Assembly: GCA_964544605.1 (NCBI GenBank)
Contig: CAZJBX010000020.1
Location: 1-51,954 of the forward strand
Direction: 5' to 3'
Source of the DNA: JAMIFN01 sp964544605
GTDB lineage: Bacteria; Pseudomonadota; Gammaproteobacteria; Burkholderiales; Burkholderiaceae_C
DNA: 51,954 nt
Position 1 is the stretch's first letter, and each line of letters begins with the position of its first letter. Below the pieces are notes generated by a model. That model saw only the letters and a list, made by a program, of their open reading frames with translations. It did no database searches and had not been told where the DNA came from. Of the stretch, positions 16,361 to 24,775 are shown one piece after another. The position numbers and the translations under genes are program-made.

Positions 16361-17095
16361 ATGCGCACTTCAACTCAATCACTGCACCTGATCGGTTTGG
16401 CCGTGGCCAGCTTGCTCGCTGCTGGCCAAGTGGCGGCGCAAATTCCCAGCAGCATCACCAGCGTGCCTTCCTCTTGCTGCTATGCCAACTGCTCAGCAGG
16501 TGACAAAGCGCTGGACCAAAAACTGCGCATCTTGGCGGAAACTGAGCCCGAGTCTTGGATCTCTTTGTGCTGCCAGCAAGATTGCGTGGATGCGGCCCGC
16601 TTGAGCCAAGAGTCTTCTGCCGTCAACCGCGCCTTGGCTGCTGAGGCCGAAGCCGCTGAAGCTGCCGCCGCACAAACCGCCGCTGCTGAGGCTGCCGCCG
16701 CACAAACCGCCGCTGCTGAGGCTGCCGCCGCACAAACCGCTGCTGCTGAGGCTGCTGCCGCACAAGCCGCCGCTGCTGAAGCTGCCGCCGCACAAGCCGC
16801 CGCTGCTGAAGCTGCCGCCGCACAAGCCGCCGCTGCTGAGGCTGCCGCCGCACAAGCTGCCGCTGCTGAGGCCGCCGCCGCACAAGCCGCCGCCGCACAA
16901 ACCGCCGCTGCTGAGGCTGCTGCCGCACAAACCGCCGCTGCTGCACCCGCTACATCAACAAGCGCTGCCGCAGGCGGTAGCATTGCTGGCATCACCGCTG
17001 GCGTAACGGGTTCACAAATTCTGATTGGTGCAGCCGTGGCTGCTGCTTTGGCTGCGGCCTCTGGTGGCGGTAGCGGCGGCACAGGCACCAACTAA
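16361..17095 (+). CDS. YjbE/GfcA-like protein 2 with CCxxxC pair and Ala-rich repeats
   Basis: The 244-aa secreted protein has a signal peptide ending near AGQVAAQ (residue 27) and then a short head with two CCxxxC motifs (SCCYANC and LCCQQDC). About 95 residues of decapeptide repeats with consensus EAAAAQ(T/A)AAA follow. The C-terminus is GGSIAGITAGVTGSQILIGAA and GGGSGGTGTN, matching the preceding gene almost residue for residue, so the two are duplicates with different middles. Start ATG 16361 has GGAG ten bases upstream; ATG 16352 is too close to it. The repeats should form a long amphipathic or coiled helix. Confidence 0.7.
   Translation: MRTSTQSLHLIGLAVASLLAAGQVAAQIPSSITSVPSSCCYANCSAGDKALDQKLRILAETEPESWISLCCQQDCVDAARLSQESSAVNRALAAEAEAAEAAAAQTAAAEAAAAQTAAAEAAAAQTAAAEAAAAQAAAAEAAAAQAAAAEAAAAQAAAAEAAAAQAAAAEAAAAQAAAAQTAAAEAAAAQTAAAAPATSTSAAAGGSIAGITAGVTGSQILIGAAVAAALAAASGGGSGGTGTN
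16661..16945 (+). repeat. 30-bp minisatellite inside the second YjbE-like gene
   Basis: There are about nine and a half tandem copies of a 30-base unit of the form GCTGCCGCCGCACAA-(A/G)CCGCCGCTGCTGAG, with register kept throughout. Unit 8 (16871-16915) is 45 bases long, with an internal 15-base duplication. Every step is a multiple of three, so copy-number change would leave the reading frame intact. Confidence 0.92.
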
Positions 17096-17110
17096 GCCCA
17101 AAGGCATTTG

Positions 17111-17914
17111 GTGCGCCAACGCAGATTCGCCCTCCCTCGCACCCAGCAGCTCAGTCCCGCACTGAGCTGCTTTTTTATGGCCGCTTTTTTGATGCTGGCC
17201 TTGGCCGGTTGCAGTAACACAGGGCCCAATGCCATTTGGCAGCAAACCGCGCAAGACCTGTGGGGCCGTCCCAGCGCCAGCCGCGCTGAGCTGGCGCAAA
17301 TGCCCGCCCCCACCGAGCGCCGCAGCCTGCGTGCCAGCTTGGGCCAAGGCTTTTTCTTCTTCACCCACATTGCAGACCAAGCCGATTACAGCCTCTGGGT
17401 CAGCCCTGCCGGTGAGCTGCTGCGCCTGTCGCCACAAGGCCGCATTGTGGGCAGCAGCGGCAGTTGGTATGCCGATTGGCGGCAGGCCCGCAACAGTGCC
17501 ACGCCCTCTTGGGGCGAGCTGGCCCAAGCCCACCAAGCGGGCCGCAGCCTGCGCCCCTACCTGCGCATTCGTGATGTGGCCCCAGGCGGCCACGCCAATG
17601 TGCGTGAGCTGATTGACATCCGCGCCATTGCGCCGCCGCCCCAGCCTGCCGCTTTGCTGCGCCAGCAAGCGGCTGATTTGCTTTGGTTTGAAGAAAGCAG
17701 CTTGCTGCACGACCCCCACGGCCACTGGGCCAGTTGGCGGGCCAGCCAAGCCGCCAGCCAAGACCCCATGGCCCGCCCCTTGCCGCCTGCCCGTTTTGCT
17801 TTGGCCCGCCAAGCCCAAGGCGGCTGGGCTTTGGTCTATTCTGAACAATGCTTGGCCGCAGGGGTTTGTTTTAGCCTAGAAGCTTGGCCCGCTGCCGCGC
17901 CCGCGCAGCCCTAG
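17111..17914 (+). CDS. yjbF: YjbF/GfcB-like lipoprotein
   Basis: This 267-aa predicted lipoprotein has a basic N-terminus, a hydrophobic segment and the lipobox LAGC near residue 33. The mature domain contains FFFFTHIADQADYSLWVSPAGELLRL and a Trp-rich core typical of YjbF/GfcB, the second protein of the yjb and gfc polysaccharide operons. Start is uncertain: GTG 17111 has AAAGG seven bases upstream and gives a proper basic signal peptide; TTG 17108 is possible. ATG 17177 would leave a signal peptide with no positive charge. If GTG is right, a terminator-like hairpin (17145-17176) lies within codons 12-22. It is followed 17 bases later by the yjbG-yjbH fusion. Confidence 0.75.
   Translation: MRQRRFALPRTQQLSPALSCFFMAAFLMLALAGCSNTGPNAIWQQTAQDLWGRPSASRAELAQMPAPTERRSLRASLGQGFFFFTHIADQADYSLWVSPAGELLRLSPQGRIVGSSGSWYADWRQARNSATPSWGELAQAHQAGRSLRPYLRIRDVAPGGHANVRELIDIRAIAPPPQPAALLRQQAADLLWFEESSLLHDPHGHWASWRASQAASQDPMARPLPPARFALARQAQGGWALVYSEQCLAAGVCFSLEAWPAAAPAQP
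17145..17176 (+). terminator. Terminator-like hairpin inside the start of yjbF
   Basis: AGCAGCTCAGT (17145-17155), loop CCCGC, ACTGAGCTGCT (17161-17171) and TTTTTT (17171-17176) make a perfect 11-bp stem with a T-run. It lies 50 bases after the second yjbE-like gene and should reduce transcription into yjbF and yjbGH, acting as an attenuator. Confidence 0.85.
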
Positions 17915-17931
17915 CCCCCACCCCTTGCCCC

Positions 17932-20895
17932 ATGTTTGACTCTGCCCGCCACACCCCATTTGCCCGTTTGCTGCTTGCTGCTTTTGCAGCCGCCGCAGGC
18001 GCTGTGGCCGCTGCCGATGCACCCGCCGCAGCCCAAGGCCAGCGCCTGAGCCATTGGCTGCTGGCCCACCCTGCCCAAGCGGGCGATTACCCCGCTGGCT
18101 TGGTGTGGCAATCGGCGCAAGAAGTGCCGGCACAAACAGCGGCCAAAGCCCGCCTGATTCAAGCCTTGGGGCAAGACCGCCGCTATGACACTTTGCGCCT
18201 GTGGCTGCAAGGTCTGCCCGTCACGGGCCGCAGCAGCATCGCCCTGCCCGATGGCATTTGGCTCAACATCCACCCGCAGCAAGACCCCGTCCTCGGCCCC
18301 AATGACCGCGTACACCTGCCCAGCCGCCCCCAAACCGTAACGGTGGTGCTGGAAAACGGCCAGCTCTGCCAAGTGCGCCATGAGGCCGCCGCGCCCGCGC
18401 TGCGCTACATCAGCTATTGCACTGCCGATGCTGCTGCCCGCGATTGGGTCTGGTTGGCCCAGCCCGATGGCCGCCAAGTGCGCCACGGCCAAGGGCTGTG
18501 GAACGCCCAGCAGCCCGAAGCCCCCGAACCTGGAGCTTGGATTTGGTCGCCCCGCTATGACAGCGGCTTCAGCGCCGAAGTCTCGGCCTGGCTCAGCGCC
18601 TATTTGGCCAGCCAAGGCCCTGCCGCCGATGGCTTGGCCGGCAGCCACCGCGCCCTGCTGCCCGTGAACAGCAGCACGCTGCGCCGCGAGGTTTGGCGCA
18701 ACCGCGACCGCGATCTCATCCTCAGCGCCAATGACTGGGGCGAAATCGGCTTGCTGCAAACCCCCACGGCACGCATGGCCCCTGCGGGCAGCGCCCGCAT
18801 CCACCTCAGCCATGTGCAGCCCTACACGCGCTTGAGCACCCTGTTGCAGCCCTTTGATTGGCTGGAAACTGGCTTTCGTTACACCCGCCTGGGTGACCGC
18901 CGCTACAGCAATGACCCCAATCTGACCACGCAGTCGCTCAAAGACAAAAGCATTGACCTGAAAGTGCGCCTGCTGCAAGAGAGCCGCTACCTGCCTGCCG
19001 TGGCCGTGGGCGCGCGCGATTTTGGCGGCACGGGCTTGTTCTCAGGCGAGTATGTGGTGGCCAACAAACGCAGCGGCAACCTCGATTTCAGCGCGGGTTT
19101 GGGCTGGGGCTATGTGGGCGCACGCGGCAACATCAGCAACCCCTTGGGCCTGCTCAGCAGCCGCTTTAAAGAAGATCGCCAGCGCAGCTCAGGCAGCGGC
19201 GGCACAGTGAACTGGAAGGCCATGTTCCGTGGCCGCAGCGCCGCCTTTGCCGGCGTGCAATGGCAAACCCCACACCAGCCTTTGAGCCTGAAATTGGAAT
19301 ACGAAGGCAATGACTACCGCCACGAGCCGGCTGGCCGCAAGGATTTGGGGCAAAAAACCGCCTTCAACTTCGGCGCCAACTACCGCCTCAACCCCTATGC
19401 CGATGTGAGCATGGGCCTGGAGCGCGGCAAGCGCCTCATGCTCGGCTTGACCCTGCACGCCAACGCCGCCCAAACCACACCGCCTAAAGTGCTGGATGCA
19501 CCCATGGCCGCCATTGCGCCGCAAGCACCCGCCGTGGGTGCGCAAAATGCCGATGATTGGGCCAGCACCCGCGCTGAAATTGAAGCGCAAACAGGCTGGC
19601 AAGTGCGCCAAATTGAACGCGCCGAGCCGGGTCTGCTGCGCCTGCACTTGGAAGACCAAGGCAGCACCTACCGCCAAGAGCGCGAGCAGCGCCTGCTGGC
19701 CCTGCTGCACCGCGATGCACCACCCGACATCGACCGCATGGCCCTGCGCTATGTCGAGCACGGCCTGCAACTGGAAGAGCGCCAAGTGCCACGCCAAGCT
19801 TGGGCCGCCCAAGCGCAAGCGCCGCACTCGCCCAGCCACGCGGCAGTGCAGCCGCAGGCTGTGGCCCAGGTCAAGCGCATGAACGACCTCAGCGCAGCCG
19901 CCGCCCAGCCCCTGCCTGATGCCGCAGAAACACCACAAACCCAAAGCAGCGCCGCTGCACCCAGCCCAGCCCAGCCCAGCGCCGCCTTGCTTGAAGCGGC
20001 CGAGCGCCTGCACTTTGCCCTCACGCCCAGCATCAGCCAAAGTTTTGGCGGGCCAGACACCTTTTTGCTCTACCAATTGGGCGTACATGCACAGGCCGAA
20101 TGGCGCTTGCAAGAAAACACCTGGCTGAGCGGCGGCGTGAATCTGCGCCTGCTCGACAACTACGACAAATTCACCTACACCGCAGGCAGCGAACTGCCGC
20201 GCGTGCGCACCTTCATCCGTGAATACCAAACCAGCCGCCGCCTGACTTTGGAACACCTGCAACTGAGCCATGTGGGGCAAGTGGGTGAAAACCACTTCTA
20301 CAGCCTCTATGGTGGCCTGCTGGAGCCCATGTATGCAGGCGTAGGCGGCGAATGGCTCTACCGCCCACGGGGCAGCCGCTTGGCCTATGGCTTAGACCTC
20401 AACCGCGTGCGCCAGCGCAGCTTTGAGCAAAACCTGCGTTTGCGCGACTACGAGGTCAGCACCGGCCACGCCAACATCTATTGGGATACCGGCTGGCAAG
20501 ACATCATGGTCAAATTCCGCTTGGGCCGCTATTTAGCTGGCGACAAGGGCGCAACCCTCGATTTGAGCCGCACTTTTGACAACGGCGTCACCTTTGGTGC
20601 GTGGATCACCCGCACCAATGTCTCCAGCCGCGAGTTCGGCGAAGGCAGTTTTGACAAAGGCATTTACCTGCGCTTCCCGCTCGATATTTTGCTGCCGCGC
20701 TCCAGCACCGAGCAAGGCCGCCTGACTTGGCAGCCCCTGCTGCGCGATGGCGGCGCGCGCCTGGAGCGCCAGCTCGATTTGTATGAGTTCACCCAAGGCC
20801 GCGACCGCCGCGCCTTTGACTGGGCCCCCGCCCCCAGTGGGCCGCAAGTGCCGCAGAGCGGCGGGGCCATTTTTCCGCCCGCTGCGCAGCCTTAA
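17932..20895 (+). CDS. YjbG-YjbH (GfcC-GfcD) fusion, outer-membrane polysaccharide protein
   Basis: The product is 987 aa, against about 700 for E. coli YjbH alone. After a signal peptide (residues 1-27), residues about 35-220 look like YjbG/GfcC: a SLBB-like stretch DRVHLPSRPQTVTVV near 128-142 and a terminal GAWIWSP near 208. The rest is YjbH-like, with alternating beta-strands of an outer-membrane barrel (FDWLETGFRYTRLGDRRYS near 305, then NTWLSGGVNLRLLDNY, GGLLEPMYAGVGGEWLY and FRLGRYLAGDKGATLDLSR near the end). A Pro/Ala/Gln-rich linker (about 625-690) interrupts it. The frame opens at 17884, but ATG 17932 gives the signal peptide. No glycosyltransferases are nearby, so the sugar is unknown. 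Confidence 0.78.
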   Translation: MFDSARHTPFARLLLAAFAAAAGAVAAADAPAAAQGQRLSHWLLAHPAQAGDYPAGLVWQSAQEVPAQTAAKARLIQALGQDRRYDTLRLWLQGLPVTGRSSIALPDGIWLNIHPQQDPVLGPNDRVHLPSRPQTVTVVLENGQLCQVRHEAAAPALRYISYCTADAAARDWVWLAQPDGRQVRHGQGLWNAQQPEAPEPGAWIWSPRYDSGFSAEVSAWLSAYLASQGPAADGLAGSHRALLPVNSSTLRREVWRNRDRDLILSANDWGEIGLLQTPTARMAPAGSARIHLSHVQPYTRLSTLLQPFDWLETGFRYTRLGDRRYSNDPNLTTQSLKDKSIDLKVRLLQESRYLPAVAVGARDFGGTGLFSGEYVVANKRSGNLDFSAGLGWGYVGARGNISNPLGLLSSRFKEDRQRSSGSGGTVNWKAMFRGRSAAFAGVQWQTPHQPLSLKLEYEGNDYRHEPAGRKDLGQKTAFNFGANYRLNPYADVSMGLERGKRLMLGLTLHANAAQTTPPKVLDAPMAAIAPQAPAVGAQNADDWASTRAEIEAQTGWQVRQIERAEPGLLRLHLEDQGSTYRQEREQRLLALLHRDAPPDIDRMALRYVEHGLQLEERQVPRQAWAAQAQAPHSPSHAAVQPQAVAQVKRMNDLSAAAAQPLPDAAETPQTQSSAAAPSPAQPSAALLEAAERLHFALTPSISQSFGGPDTFLLYQLGVHAQAEWRLQENTWLSGGVNLRLLDNYDKFTYTAGSELPRVRTFIREYQTSRRLTLEHLQLSHVGQVGENHFYSLYGGLLEPMYAGVGGEWLYRPRGSRLAYGLDLNRVRQRSFEQNLRLRDYEVSTGHANIYWDTGWQDIMVKFRLGRYLAGDKGATLDLSRTFDNGVTFGAWITRTNVSSREFGEGSFDKGIYLRFPLDILLPRSSTEQGRLTWQPLLRDGGARLERQLDLYEFTQGRDRRAFDWAPAPSGPQVPQSGGAIFPPAAQP

Positions 20896-20916
20896 ACCCC
20901 TGCCTAAAATGAAGCC

Positions 20917-22215
20917 ATGAACACGACTTTAGACCCCCAAGCCCTGATGCTGGAAATGGGCACCAAAGCCCGCCGCGCCAGCCGCCTCATGGCCAGCGCC
21001 TCGCCTGCGGCTAAAAACCAAGCCTTGAAAGCACTCGCCCACCTGCTGCGCAGCGAAACTGCCGCCCTGCAAGCGCCCAATGCCCAAGACCTCGATGCCG
21101 CCCGCGCTGCGGGCCTCGATGAGCCTTTGGTCGATCGCCTCAAGCTCACCCCCGCCGTGCTGGAAACCTGCGCCCAAGGCTGCGAGCAACTGGCCGCCAT
21201 GCCCGACATCATTGGCGATATTGTGGGTATGCAGCAGCAGCCCAGCGGCATTCGCGTGGGGCAAATGCGCGTGCCTTTGGGCGTGTTTGGCATGATTTAT
21301 GAAAGCCGCCCGAATGTGACGATTGAAGCGGCCAGCCTGTCGATTAAAAGCGGCAATGCCTGCATTTTGCGCGGCGGCTCTGAGGCCATTCACTCCAACC
21401 GTGCCTTGGCCGATTTGGTGCGCCAAGCCCTGAAAACAGCGGGCCTGCCTGAAGACGCGGTGCAGCTCGTGCCCAGCACCGACCGCGCCTGCGTGGGTGC
21501 GCTCATCGCCCTGCCCGAGTTTGTCGATGTCATCATCCCGCGCGGCGGCAAGGGCCTGATTGAGCGCATCAGCGCCGAGGCCAAAGTGCCCGTCATCAAG
21601 CACTTGGATGGCAACTGCCACAGCTTTGTGGATGCCAGCGCCGAGCTGGAGCTGGCGCTGAAAGTGGTGGACAACGCCAAAACCCAACGCTACAGCCCCT
21701 GCAATGCGACTGAGAGCTTGGTGGTGCATGCGGCCATTGCGCCCGCCTTCTTGCCCCGCATCGCCAGCATTTTTGCCGACAAAGGCGTGGAAATGCGCTG
21801 CGACGCGGCCAGCAAAGCCCTGATTGCCCCAGCTTTGAATGCCGAGCAAAACGCCGCCTTGCTCAAAGACGCCAGCGAAGCCGACTGGAGCGAGGAGTAT
21901 TTGGCCCCCATCATCAGCATCAAAGTGGTGGACGATTTGGACGCCGCCATTGCCCACATCAACCGCTACAGCAGCGGCCACACCGAGGCAATTTTGACCA
22001 CCGACCACCGCCACGCGCAGCGCTTTTTGCGAGAGGTCGATTCGTCCAGCGTCATGGTCAATGCCTCCACCCGCTTTGCCGATGGCTTTGAATACGGCTT
22101 GGGCGCAGAAATCGGCATCAGCACCGACAAATTCCACGCCCGTGGGCCAGTCGGCATTCCTGGCCTGACCTCGCTGAAATACATCGTGCTCGGCGAAGGC
22201 GAAGTGCGCCAATAA
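20917..22215 (+). CDS. proA: Gamma-glutamyl phosphate reductase
   Basis: ProA reduces gamma-glutamyl phosphate to glutamate 5-semialdehyde with NADPH in proline synthesis. The 432-aa protein has the ALDH-like fold: GVFGMIYESRPNVT near 125, GGSEAIHSN near 150, the nucleophile Cys in PCNATESLVVH near 264 and the end motif GPVGIPGLTSLKYI. Its partner proB is not in the window. TAAAAT at 20901-20906 could be a -10 element just before the ATG, separating proA from the yjb-like operon. Confidence 0.96.
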   Translation: MNTTLDPQALMLEMGTKARRASRLMASASPAAKNQALKALAHLLRSETAALQAPNAQDLDAARAAGLDEPLVDRLKLTPAVLETCAQGCEQLAAMPDIIGDIVGMQQQPSGIRVGQMRVPLGVFGMIYESRPNVTIEAASLSIKSGNACILRGGSEAIHSNRALADLVRQALKTAGLPEDAVQLVPSTDRACVGALIALPEFVDVIIPRGGKGLIERISAEAKVPVIKHLDGNCHSFVDASAELELALKVVDNAKTQRYSPCNATESLVVHAAIAPAFLPRIASIFADKGVEMRCDAASKALIAPALNAEQNAALLKDASEADWSEEYLAPIISIKVVDDLDAAIAHINRYSSGHTEAILTTDHRHAQRFLREVDSSSVMVNASTRFADGFEYGLGAEIGISTDKFHARGPVGIPGLTSLKYIVLGEGEVRQ

Positions 22216-22231
22216 GCGCCACACCAGCCGC

Positions 22232-23026
22232 ATGAGCACACCATTGCCTACGGGCTATGCCCTCATCACAGGCGCATCCACCGGCATCGGCTTGGCCTTG
22301 GCGCGGCGCTTTGCCAAAGCGGGCATCCCACTGCTGCTCACCGCTTCCAGCCGCAGTTGCGAGCTGATGCCGCCTTTGTGCCAAGAACTCAGTGCCGAAT
22401 ACGGCGTGCCCGTGCTGCAACACTGCCTGAATTTGGGCGAAGCGGGCGCAGCCCAAGCCTTGGCCGACTGGGTGCAGGCGCAAGGCATCGCCATTGAATA
22501 CCTGGTGAACAATGCTGGCTTTGGCCTCTGCGATGAGCACTACCAAGACCACGACCCCCAGCGCCTAGAGCAAATGCTGGCCCTCAATATGCTGGCCCCC
22601 TCCTTGCTCATCCGCCACTTTTTGCCGCCCATGCTGGCGCAGGGGCGCGGGCGCATCCTCAATGTCAGCTCCATTGCGGGCTACATCTACCCCCACCACA
22701 AGCAAGGCGCTTACGCCGCCACCAAAGCCTATATGGTCAGCCTGTCTGAGAGCCTGAGCCAAGACCTCATGGGCACGCCCATCACCTGCACCCACTTGGC
22801 CCCTGGCCCCGTGCAGACGCCATTTTTTGCCAATGCGGGGCTGGACAAAGCCCGCCCACTGGCCATGCCCCCTGAGGCCGTGGCCGCAGCAGGTTTTGCC
22901 GCCATGATGGCGGGCCGCCGTCGCATCATTCCGGGCTGGGGCAACAAACTCGCCGCCTTGGGCGCACGCATCTCGCCCTCTCGTCGCCTTGTTGGGGCCA
23001 TTGCGCAGCGCTTCTTGGCCGACTGA
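22232..23026 (+). CDS. Short-chain dehydrogenase/reductase
   Basis: This 264-aa classical SDR has the Rossmann motif ALITGASTGIGLALA at the N-terminus, NNAGFG near 92, a Ser in NVSSIAGY and the catalytic pair in YAATK near 164-168. NAD(P)H-dependent reduction or oxidation is expected; the substrate cannot be read from sequence. A C-terminal hydrophobic or basic tail resembles the SDRs of the DltE/YqjQ type. It starts 16 bases after proA and is likely co-transcribed with it. Confidence 0.9.
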   Translation: MSTPLPTGYALITGASTGIGLALARRFAKAGIPLLLTASSRSCELMPPLCQELSAEYGVPVLQHCLNLGEAGAAQALADWVQAQGIAIEYLVNNAGFGLCDEHYQDHDPQRLEQMLALNMLAPSLLIRHFLPPMLAQGRGRILNVSSIAGYIYPHHKQGAYAATKAYMVSLSESLSQDLMGTPITCTHLAPGPVQTPFFANAGLDKARPLAMPPEAVAAAGFAAMMAGRRRIIPGWGNKLAALGARISPSRRLVGAIAQRFLAD

Positions 23027-23077
23027 GTGCCGCAGTTAGAATGGCCCTTTTCCTCATTTCAAGCCGCACCGCTTCCT

Positions 23078-24196
23078 ATGCCTACGCCTATTTCCCCTGT
23101 TGAAGACATCGTTGCCGAGCTCAAAGCAGGCCGCATGGTCATTCTGGTTGATGAAGAAGACCGCGAAAACGAAGGCGATTTGATCATCGCCGCCGACCAC
23201 ATCACAGCCGAGGCCATCAACTTCATGGTCACCCACGCCCGTGGTCTGGTTTGCCTCACGCTTGACCGCGCGCGCTGCGAGTATTTGCAACTGCCCCCCA
23301 TGACGGCCAACAACGGCGCGGCTTACAGCACCGCCTTCACCGTATCGGTGGAAGCCGCTGAAGGCGTGACCACAGGCATCTCTGCCGCCGACCGCGCCCA
23401 CACCATTGCCGTGGCCGTGAACAAAAACAGCGTGCCCAGCGACTTGGTGCAGCCGGGCCACATCTTCCCCCTGCAAGCGCAAGATGGCGGCGTGCTCATG
23501 CGCGCGGGCCACACCGAGGCAGGCAGCGATTTGGCCGCCATGGCCGGTTGCAGCCCCGCCGCCGTCATTTGTGAAGTCCTCAAGCAAGACGGCAGCATGG
23601 CCCGCCTGCCCGATTTGAAGATTTTTGCCGCCGAGCACGGTCTAAAAATCGGCACCATTGCCGACCTCATTGAATACCGCAGCCGCACTGAAAGCCTGAT
23701 TGAAAAAATCGGCAGCCGCCCCATGCAAACGACGCAAGGCGAATTCACCGCCACCCTCTACCGCGACAAACCCAGCGGCCTGCTGCATTTGGCCCTCAGT
23801 TTGGGCCAATGGCAAGAAGGGCAAAGCGTGCCCGTGCGCGTGCACGGCCCACTGGACTTGCTCTCTGCCCTTGAAGCGGGCGACAGCAAACACTCTTGGC
23901 CACTGGATGCCGCCTTGCGCCACATTCAAACCCAAGGCCAAGGTGTGGCTGTGCTGCTCAACTGCGAGGCTGGGCTTGACAATTTGGCCGCCAGCTTCGC
24001 CGCTGAGACCGAGGCAAAGGCCAGCCCCAACAAAGCCAGCGCCAAACCCGATGTGCGCACCTATGGCATTGGCGCGCAAATTCTGCGCGACTTGGGCGTG
24101 AGCCATATGCAACTACTGAGCAAAGAACTGCGCCTGCCCAGCATGGCCGGCTACGGCCTTGAAGTCACCGGTTATTTGGCCGCCCCCACCGCCTGA
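23078..24196 (+). CDS. ribB: 3,4-dihydroxy-2-butanone 4-phosphate synthase with degenerate RibA domain
   Basis: RibB turns ribulose 5-phosphate into dihydroxybutanone phosphate, the four-carbon donor for lumazine. In the 372-aa protein residues 1-205 are an intact RibB domain: VILVDEEDRENEGDL (acidic metal ligands near 23-33), TGISAADRAHT and HTEAGSDL. The C-terminal 165 residues align in position with GTP cyclohydrolase II but lack the three zinc cysteines, so only RibB activity is expected. Start MPTPISPVED at 23078 was chosen over an open frame from 23027. TAGAAT at 23037-23042 may be its -10. There is no FMN riboswitch in the short leader. ribH follows 20 bases later. Confidence 0.92.
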   Translation: MPTPISPVEDIVAELKAGRMVILVDEEDRENEGDLIIAADHITAEAINFMVTHARGLVCLTLDRARCEYLQLPPMTANNGAAYSTAFTVSVEAAEGVTTGISAADRAHTIAVAVNKNSVPSDLVQPGHIFPLQAQDGGVLMRAGHTEAGSDLAAMAGCSPAAVICEVLKQDGSMARLPDLKIFAAEHGLKIGTIADLIEYRSRTESLIEKIGSRPMQTTQGEFTATLYRDKPSGLLHLALSLGQWQEGQSVPVRVHGPLDLLSALEAGDSKHSWPLDAALRHIQTQGQGVAVLLNCEAGLDNLAASFAAETEAKASPNKASAKPDVRTYGIGAQILRDLGVSHMQLLSKELRLPSMAGYGLEVTGYLAAPTA

Positions 24197-24216
24197 AACA
24201 AGCAAGGATTCAAGCC

Positions 24217-24741
24217 ATGCAAGACGCCCAACAAGATCAAGCCCCAGAAGCCCATTTGCACGGCCGTGGCCTGCGCATCGCTGTCGTGCAAGCCCGCTTT
24301 AACACCGGCGTCACCAACGCCCTGTGGGCCGCCTGCCAAGCCGAATTGCTGCGCTTGGGTGTGCGCGAATTCGACATCGAGCATTGCAGCGTGGCTGGCG
24401 CGCTTGAAGTGCCGCAAATGTTGAGCATCCTCAGCCAACACCGCGATGGCTTTGACGCCATGATTGCGCTGGGCTGCATCATTCGGGGTGAGACCTACCA
24501 CTTCGAGCTGGTGGCCAATGAGTCTGGCGCAGGCGTGACCCGCGTGGCGCTGGACAAAAGCATCCCCATTGCCAACGCCATCCTCACGGTGGAGAACATG
24601 GAACAAGCCGTGGCCCGCCAGACCGTGAAAGGCACAGAGGCGGCACAAGCGGCCATTGAATTGGCCAACCACCGCCTGCGCATCCTCGATCAAAACCGCT
24701 TGGACGACAGCATCTTCCAAGGCTTTTTTGACGAAGAATAA
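24217..24741 (+). CDS. ribH: 6,7-dimethyl-8-ribityllumazine synthase
   Basis: RibH condenses 5-amino-6-ribitylaminouracil with the RibB product, the penultimate riboflavin step; it assembles as pentamers or 60-mers. The 174 aa include VVQARFNTGVTNAL, GALEVPQML, the phosphate-binding ALGCIIRGETYHFELVANE and the C-terminal GTEAAQAAIEL. AAGGA lies eight bases before ATG. It is coupled to ribB. Confidence 0.96.
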   Translation: MQDAQQDQAPEAHLHGRGLRIAVVQARFNTGVTNALWAACQAELLRLGVREFDIEHCSVAGALEVPQMLSILSQHRDGFDAMIALGCIIRGETYHFELVANESGAGVTRVALDKSIPIANAILTVENMEQAVARQTVKGTEAAQAAIELANHRLRILDQNRLDDSIFQGFFDEE

Positions 24742-24775
24742 GCCCCCCTACTTTTTGCCTCTTTCTCTGCATCCC

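Noticed and set aside
16661..16945. CRISPR array
   Set aside because: The repeats are contiguous without spacers and lie within a coding frame.
23037..23077. FMN riboswitch before ribB
   Set aside because: Only about 50 bases separate the SDR stop from ribB and no conserved RFN helices are present.
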